DNA from: Thermoplasmatota archaeon
Lineage (GTDB): Archaea > Thermoplasmatota > E2 > DHVEG-1
Length of the DNA: 34,759 nucleotides
Assembly: GCA_025457885.1 (NCBI GenBank)
Contig: JALOTN010000025.1
Location: 1 to 34,759 of the forward strand
Reading direction: 5' to 3'
Position 1 is the stretch's first letter; each line of letters starts with the position of its first letter. Below are positions 32,077-34,759 of the stretch, in pieces. A model generated the notes under the pieces. The model made no database searches, was not told where the DNA came from, and saw nothing but the letters and a program-made list of their open reading frames with translations. The position numbers and the translations under genes were made by a program.

Positions 32077-32670
32077 TTATTCGATGCTTACTTTATATCC
32101 ACCTTGATCTTTTCTTTTGTCTTTTTTGTCAAGAACGATGTCAAGGATACCATTTTTGTAGGTTGCTTTTGTTGATTTTGTTTTGACGTTACAGGGAAGG
32201 TCGATACGTTTATGGTATTTTCTTTTAGGTGAGTCCACCTTGATTTCCAGGCTATCTTCGGTCGCGATGAGGTTGATGTCCTCTTTTTCGACCCCTGGAA
32301 TTTCAACAGTAATGGCCACATCGTTTTCTCCTTCGATGATATCGGTGAGCGGTTCGATTTCATCAGAGATTGTTGGGACTCCTTCTGGGGATCGTACCGA
32401 TCGGTTCCCGAAGTCCTCTATTTGGGGTTTACCGTCAGGTCCAAACTCGATTTTATAGCCATGTACGATGGGTTTGCCTGGTTGAGCGTTGGTAAACATT
32501 TTCATCATTTCTTCCGTCATTTTTTTGATATCGTCCATGATTTTGTTGTTATTGAAGATATCTCGTATCTTGTCATCGTTGAAAATATCCCGGAAGATAT
32601 CATCGTCTCCGCGGAAGGGATCATGTGGGTTTTTCTTTTTTTCGTGGTTTTCGTCGTCAAAAGGATCCAT
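32077..32670 (-). CDS. hsp20: Hsp20/alpha-crystallin small heat shock protein
   Basis: ATP-independent holdase chaperone. Residues ~105-195 form the alpha-crystallin domain: AITVEIPGVEKEDINLIATEDSLEIKV, RKYHKRIDLPCNV and the ATYKNGILDIVL motif. The N-terminal ~75 residues are unusual: very acidic and with a short repeated pattern (DDDIFRDIFND, DKIRDIFNN, NKIMDDIKK). At 197 residues it is longer than many archaeal Hsp20. It lies 52 bases after dnaJ on the same strand, with a TATA-like AGTATATCG between (near 32703-32711), so it can be transcribed with dnaJ or alone. Confidence 0.92.
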   Translation of the reverse strand: MDPFDDENHEKKKNPHDPFRGDDDIFRDIFNDDKIRDIFNNNKIMDDIKKMTEEMMKMFTNAQPGKPIVHGYKIEFGPDGKPQIEDFGNRSVRSPEGVPTISDEIEPLTDIIEGENDVAITVEIPGVEKEDINLIATEDSLEIKVDSPKRKYHKRIDLPCNVKTKSTKATYKNGILDIVLDKKDKRKDQGGYKVSIE

Positions 32671-32722
32671 AAGGTCACTACCCCCTTTTTTCTTCTTTTC
32701 GATATACTACTTAGAAGAACTC

Positions 32723-33829
32723 CTATTTATATGTTTCGCCTGAATAATCAAGTTCCCGTTGGACTTCCTCCAGGAGAAGTCTGGCTCTTTTACTGAGTTT
32801 CTTTGGTGTAGTTACTTGAATGAGGACGTATAAGTCTCCGTATCCTAATCCTTGTATCCGGGGCATCCCACTGCCTTTGAGTTTAAAAAGGGTGCTGTTT
32901 TCGGTTCCTTCTGGGATTTTTAGTTTTTCTTTTCCTTGTAAGCTATCGACTTGGATGATTGTTCCTAAAGCGGCCTGGGGAAATGTAATAGTGTATTTCC
33001 GGTAGAGATCTGTTCCTCGTCGTTCGAAGATCGGGTGTTGCTTCATATGGATGACGACGTAGAGGTCACCACTTTGGGTGGCGCCCTGGGGGTGTTCTCC
33101 TTGACCTGCGAGTCGAAGATGTGCTCCCTCATCGATTCCTTTGGGGATATGCACCTCGATTTTCCGGGTTTTCTGGGTACTTCCCCGGCCTCGACAGCTG
33201 GGACACGGGTTCTCGATGGTGGTTCCTTGGCCATGGCATTTCGAGCATTCACTGATCTGGGTGAACATTCCAAACGCGGTCCGTCGGGAGACTTGCATCT
33301 GCCCCGTCCCTCCACAGGTGGGGCATCGTTTCGGGCTGCTCCCGGGTCGTGCCCCAGTTCCTTTGCAGGTCTCACAGAGCTCGGTTCGAGGCACCTCTAG
33401 TTCCCTGTCGACTCCTTTATAGGCATCCTCAAGACTGATTTGAATGTCATATCGGATGTCGCTTCCTCTCGTCGCCCGAGGACGATTCGTGTATCCACCT
33501 CGTCGTCCAAAGAATTGTTCGAAGATGTCGTTAAAATCAAACCCCATGCCTCTGAAAATGTCCCCAAAATCGGTCGTTCTGAAGATATCTTCCGTAGAAT
33601 ATTGTTGATCGATCCCTGCATGCCCATATTGGTCGTACATCTTGCGTTTCTCATCGTCATACAAGACTGCGTACGCCTCGGAGATTTCCTTGAATTTCTC
33701 CTCTGCTCCTTTCTCCTTGTTTTTATCAGGATGGTATTTCAAGGCAAGCTTCCGGTAGGCTTTCTTGATGTCATCTTTTGTCGCAGAATGGTCAATACCA
33801 AGGATGTCGTAGTAATCTTTCTTTTCCAT
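32723..33829 (-). CDS. dnaJ: Chaperone DnaJ (Hsp40, type I)
   Basis: Co-chaperone that stimulates DnaK ATPase. The J-domain is residues 4-70 with HPD at 33-35. A short Gly/Phe region follows (~85-115). The zinc domain has four CxxC pairs: Cys152/155, 169/172, 195/198 and 209/212. The two C-terminal substrate-binding domains follow. Length 368 is typical. dnaK and grpE, often adjacent, are not in the window to the right of dnaJ; the neighbour there is a prepilin-type peptidase. It is followed by hsp20. Confidence 0.97.
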   Translation of the reverse strand: MEKKDYYDILGIDHSATKDDIKKAYRKLALKYHPDKNKEKGAEEKFKEISEAYAVLYDDEKRKMYDQYGHAGIDQQYSTEDIFRTTDFGDIFRGMGFDFNDIFEQFFGRRGGYTNRPRATRGSDIRYDIQISLEDAYKGVDRELEVPRTELCETCKGTGARPGSSPKRCPTCGGTGQMQVSRRTAFGMFTQISECSKCHGQGTTIENPCPSCRGRGSTQKTRKIEVHIPKGIDEGAHLRLAGQGEHPQGATQSGDLYVVIHMKQHPIFERRGTDLYRKYTITFPQAALGTIIQVDSLQGKEKLKIPEGTENSTLFKLKGSGMPRIQGLGYGDLYVLIQVTTPKKLSKRARLLLEEVQRELDYSGETYK

Positions 33830-33893
33830 AGGACTAGCGAGTATACATTTAGAAGGGGTATTTCTTTTTTATTATTCTTCCTCGTATGGTTCT

Positions 33894-34616
33894 TCAGAGG
33901 AGCACTCGGACGAGCTGTAGCAGCAGGTCTCCAAGGAAAAATGAGACAAGGAAACCTATCAGCAGGGGTATCATGAAGGGGATTTTTGGGGTCACCCAGA
34001 TTTCAGTGATCCCTACTTTTTCAAATTCAGCAAGCTCCTCATCGATATCGAAGTTCTTGGGCATGTACATGAGTCTGCGTTTCCCATCTTTTATTTTTTC
34101 AAGGGGCCAGACGAATTTTTGTTTGGCTTTTTCTACCGTGATGACATACCCAAGGAGACTATGCGGGAATTTTACATTGCGTTTTCCAATATTATAGACC
34201 AACAAACTTAACGGGATGAGAAGGAAAAGGATGGTTGCGTTCGCAAAGATAATCCAGGAGCCTGGCATGAAGGATTTCCAGAGTGGGAGCTGCTCCCCTA
34301 GCATGGTTGGTTGAATAGGGACAAGAATCGCAAGAGCCATAAGTGCCTTGGCATCCGCACCACCAAAAAGCAGCCTCATCTGAAAGAACAGGTACATCAG
34401 TGCAATCATGATTGGGATAAAGACGAGATACCAAATATTTGGAAATCCACCATCAAGGTACTGGATAAGCAAAAGCACGGCTCCGATGATTGCCATGATG
34501 ATCCAAAGTTTGTTTGCTGCCCGGCGTGTCTTCACATCGGTATAGGAGGCATAGGTGAGAAGAATAGCTCCCGTAATTAATCTGATAAGGTTCAAGACTG
34601 TAACATCCACCATCAT
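33894..34616 (-). CDS. Prepilin/prearchaellin peptidase (A24, FlaK/PibD-like)
   Basis: Membrane aspartyl protease that cuts class III signal peptides of archaellins and pilins. The two catalytic aspartates are visible: one in ASYTDVKTRR (residue 27 from this start), one in LFGGADAKALM (residue 88), the GxGD-type site in its GGAD form. About six helices are present, with a soluble loop before the last (~165-210). I chose ATG at 34616 because a TATA-like element (minus strand CTTAATA, 34641-34647) is ~28 bases upstream and typical members begin near here; a GTG at 34661 would add 15 residues. The archaellins at 1.0-2.8 kb are possible substrates. Confidence 0.9.
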   Translation of the reverse strand: MMVDVTVLNLIRLITGAILLTYASYTDVKTRRAANKLWIIMAIIGAVLLLIQYLDGGFPNIWYLVFIPIMIALMYLFFQMRLLFGGADAKALMALAILVPIQPTMLGEQLPLWKSFMPGSWIIFANATILFLLIPLSLLVYNIGKRNVKFPHSLLGYVITVEKAKQKFVWPLEKIKDGKRRLMYMPKNFDIDEELAEFEKVGITEIWVTPKIPFMIPLLIGFLVSFFLGDLLLQLVRVLL

Positions 34617-34688
34617 AAAAATTGGTAACAGAAAAGACCATATTAAGCTAATCGCTTTCACCCCCGTTCATGAAAAAAGGTTTGCGGT

Positions 34689-34759
34689 ATGTTTGAGGAT
34701 TTGAAAGGCTCAGGTCTGTTGATTCATCATTGGGACACCGATGGGATATGCTCCGCACG
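34689..34759 (+). CDS. DHH-family phosphoesterase, N-terminal fragment
   Basis: The window ends after 23 codons. LLIHHWDTDGICSA matches the first motif of DHH phosphoesterases (H-x-D-x-D-G-x-x-S-A), such as RecJ-like exonucleases and nanoRNases. The frame stays open to the edge. ATG at 34689 is the likely start; an out-of-frame ATG at 34670 opens a short 8-codon frame that overlaps it. It is divergent from the peptidase gene. Which DHH subfamily cannot be told. Confidence 0.7.
   Translation, partial: MFEDLKGSGLLIHHWDTDGICSA

Noticed and set aside
33035..33422. Overlapping open frames opposite the dnaJ zinc domain
   Set aside because: The dnaJ motifs are complete on the minus strand; these frames are composition artefacts.
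1..34759. CRISPR arrays, insertion sequences, integrase or phage genes
   Set aside because: No regularly spaced direct repeats, transposase motifs or terminal inverted repeats were seen.

Overview
The window is a gene-dense archaeal chromosome segment. The archaeal signs are TATA/BRE-type promoters (many placed so that the mRNA begins at the start codon), two tRNA genes without an encoded CCA, CDP-archaeol synthase, Cbf5, archaeal-type AdkA, DUF106/EMC3-like protein, archaellins and an archaellin-type prepeptidase. The archaellin signal region resembles that of Thermoplasma. With the L15-secY-adkA-DUF106-cmk-cbf5 order, this points to a Euryarchaeote, most probably Thermoplasmatota. That lineage call is inference from family resemblance. 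No mobile element, CRISPR array, rRNA or integration scar was seen. No gene-free stretch exceeds 300 bases; the longest is the 298-base divergent promoter region between the two archaellins.

Layout. 1-5.8 kb: a coiled-coil/PAS protein cut by or starting near the left edge, an archaellin carrying an Sm-like N-terminal domain, a divergently transcribed second archaellin-like protein, and a 1001-residue coiled-coil protein with a heptad-phased internal repeat. 5.9-12 kb: site-2 protease, a small orphan protein, a proS-membrane protein-trmJ operon, a DUF2085 membrane protein preceded by a possible leader peptide, and two further membrane proteins. 12.2-17.1 kb: tRNA-Ser(GGA) and the minus-strand cluster L15-secY-adkA-DUF106-cmk-cbf5. 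17.2-21.4 kb: NYN-domain protein, METTL5-like methyltransferase, tRNA-Ala(GGC), winged-helix regulator, CarS and an ADP-forming acyl-CoA synthetase alpha chain. 21.5-29.3 kb: a taw2-tsr3 pair, XPD helicase and carAB. 29.3-34.8 kb: an RNase J-like/YhaM-like/Trm112 operon, dnaJ and hsp20, a prepilin/prearchaellin peptidase, and the first 23 codons of a DHH phosphoesterase.

How they fit together. RNA maturation and decay dominate: TrmJ, Cbf5, Taw2, Tsr3, METTL5-like, Trm112, RNase J-like, YhaM-like, NYN and ProRS. The secretion/membrane theme is SecY, DUF106, CarS, site-2 protease and the peptidase. The archaellins at one end and the peptidase at the other could be enzyme and substrate, although no other archaellum gene (FlaF/G/H/I/J) is present.

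The strongest candidates for something undescribed are the Sm-like/archaellin fusion, whose removable leader would be a folded domain of about 80 residues, and the neighbouring coiled-coil protein, whose repeat alternates 63- and 77-residue spacings (9 and 11 heptads). The plus strand also shows blocks of opposite base skew that do not follow gene orientation.
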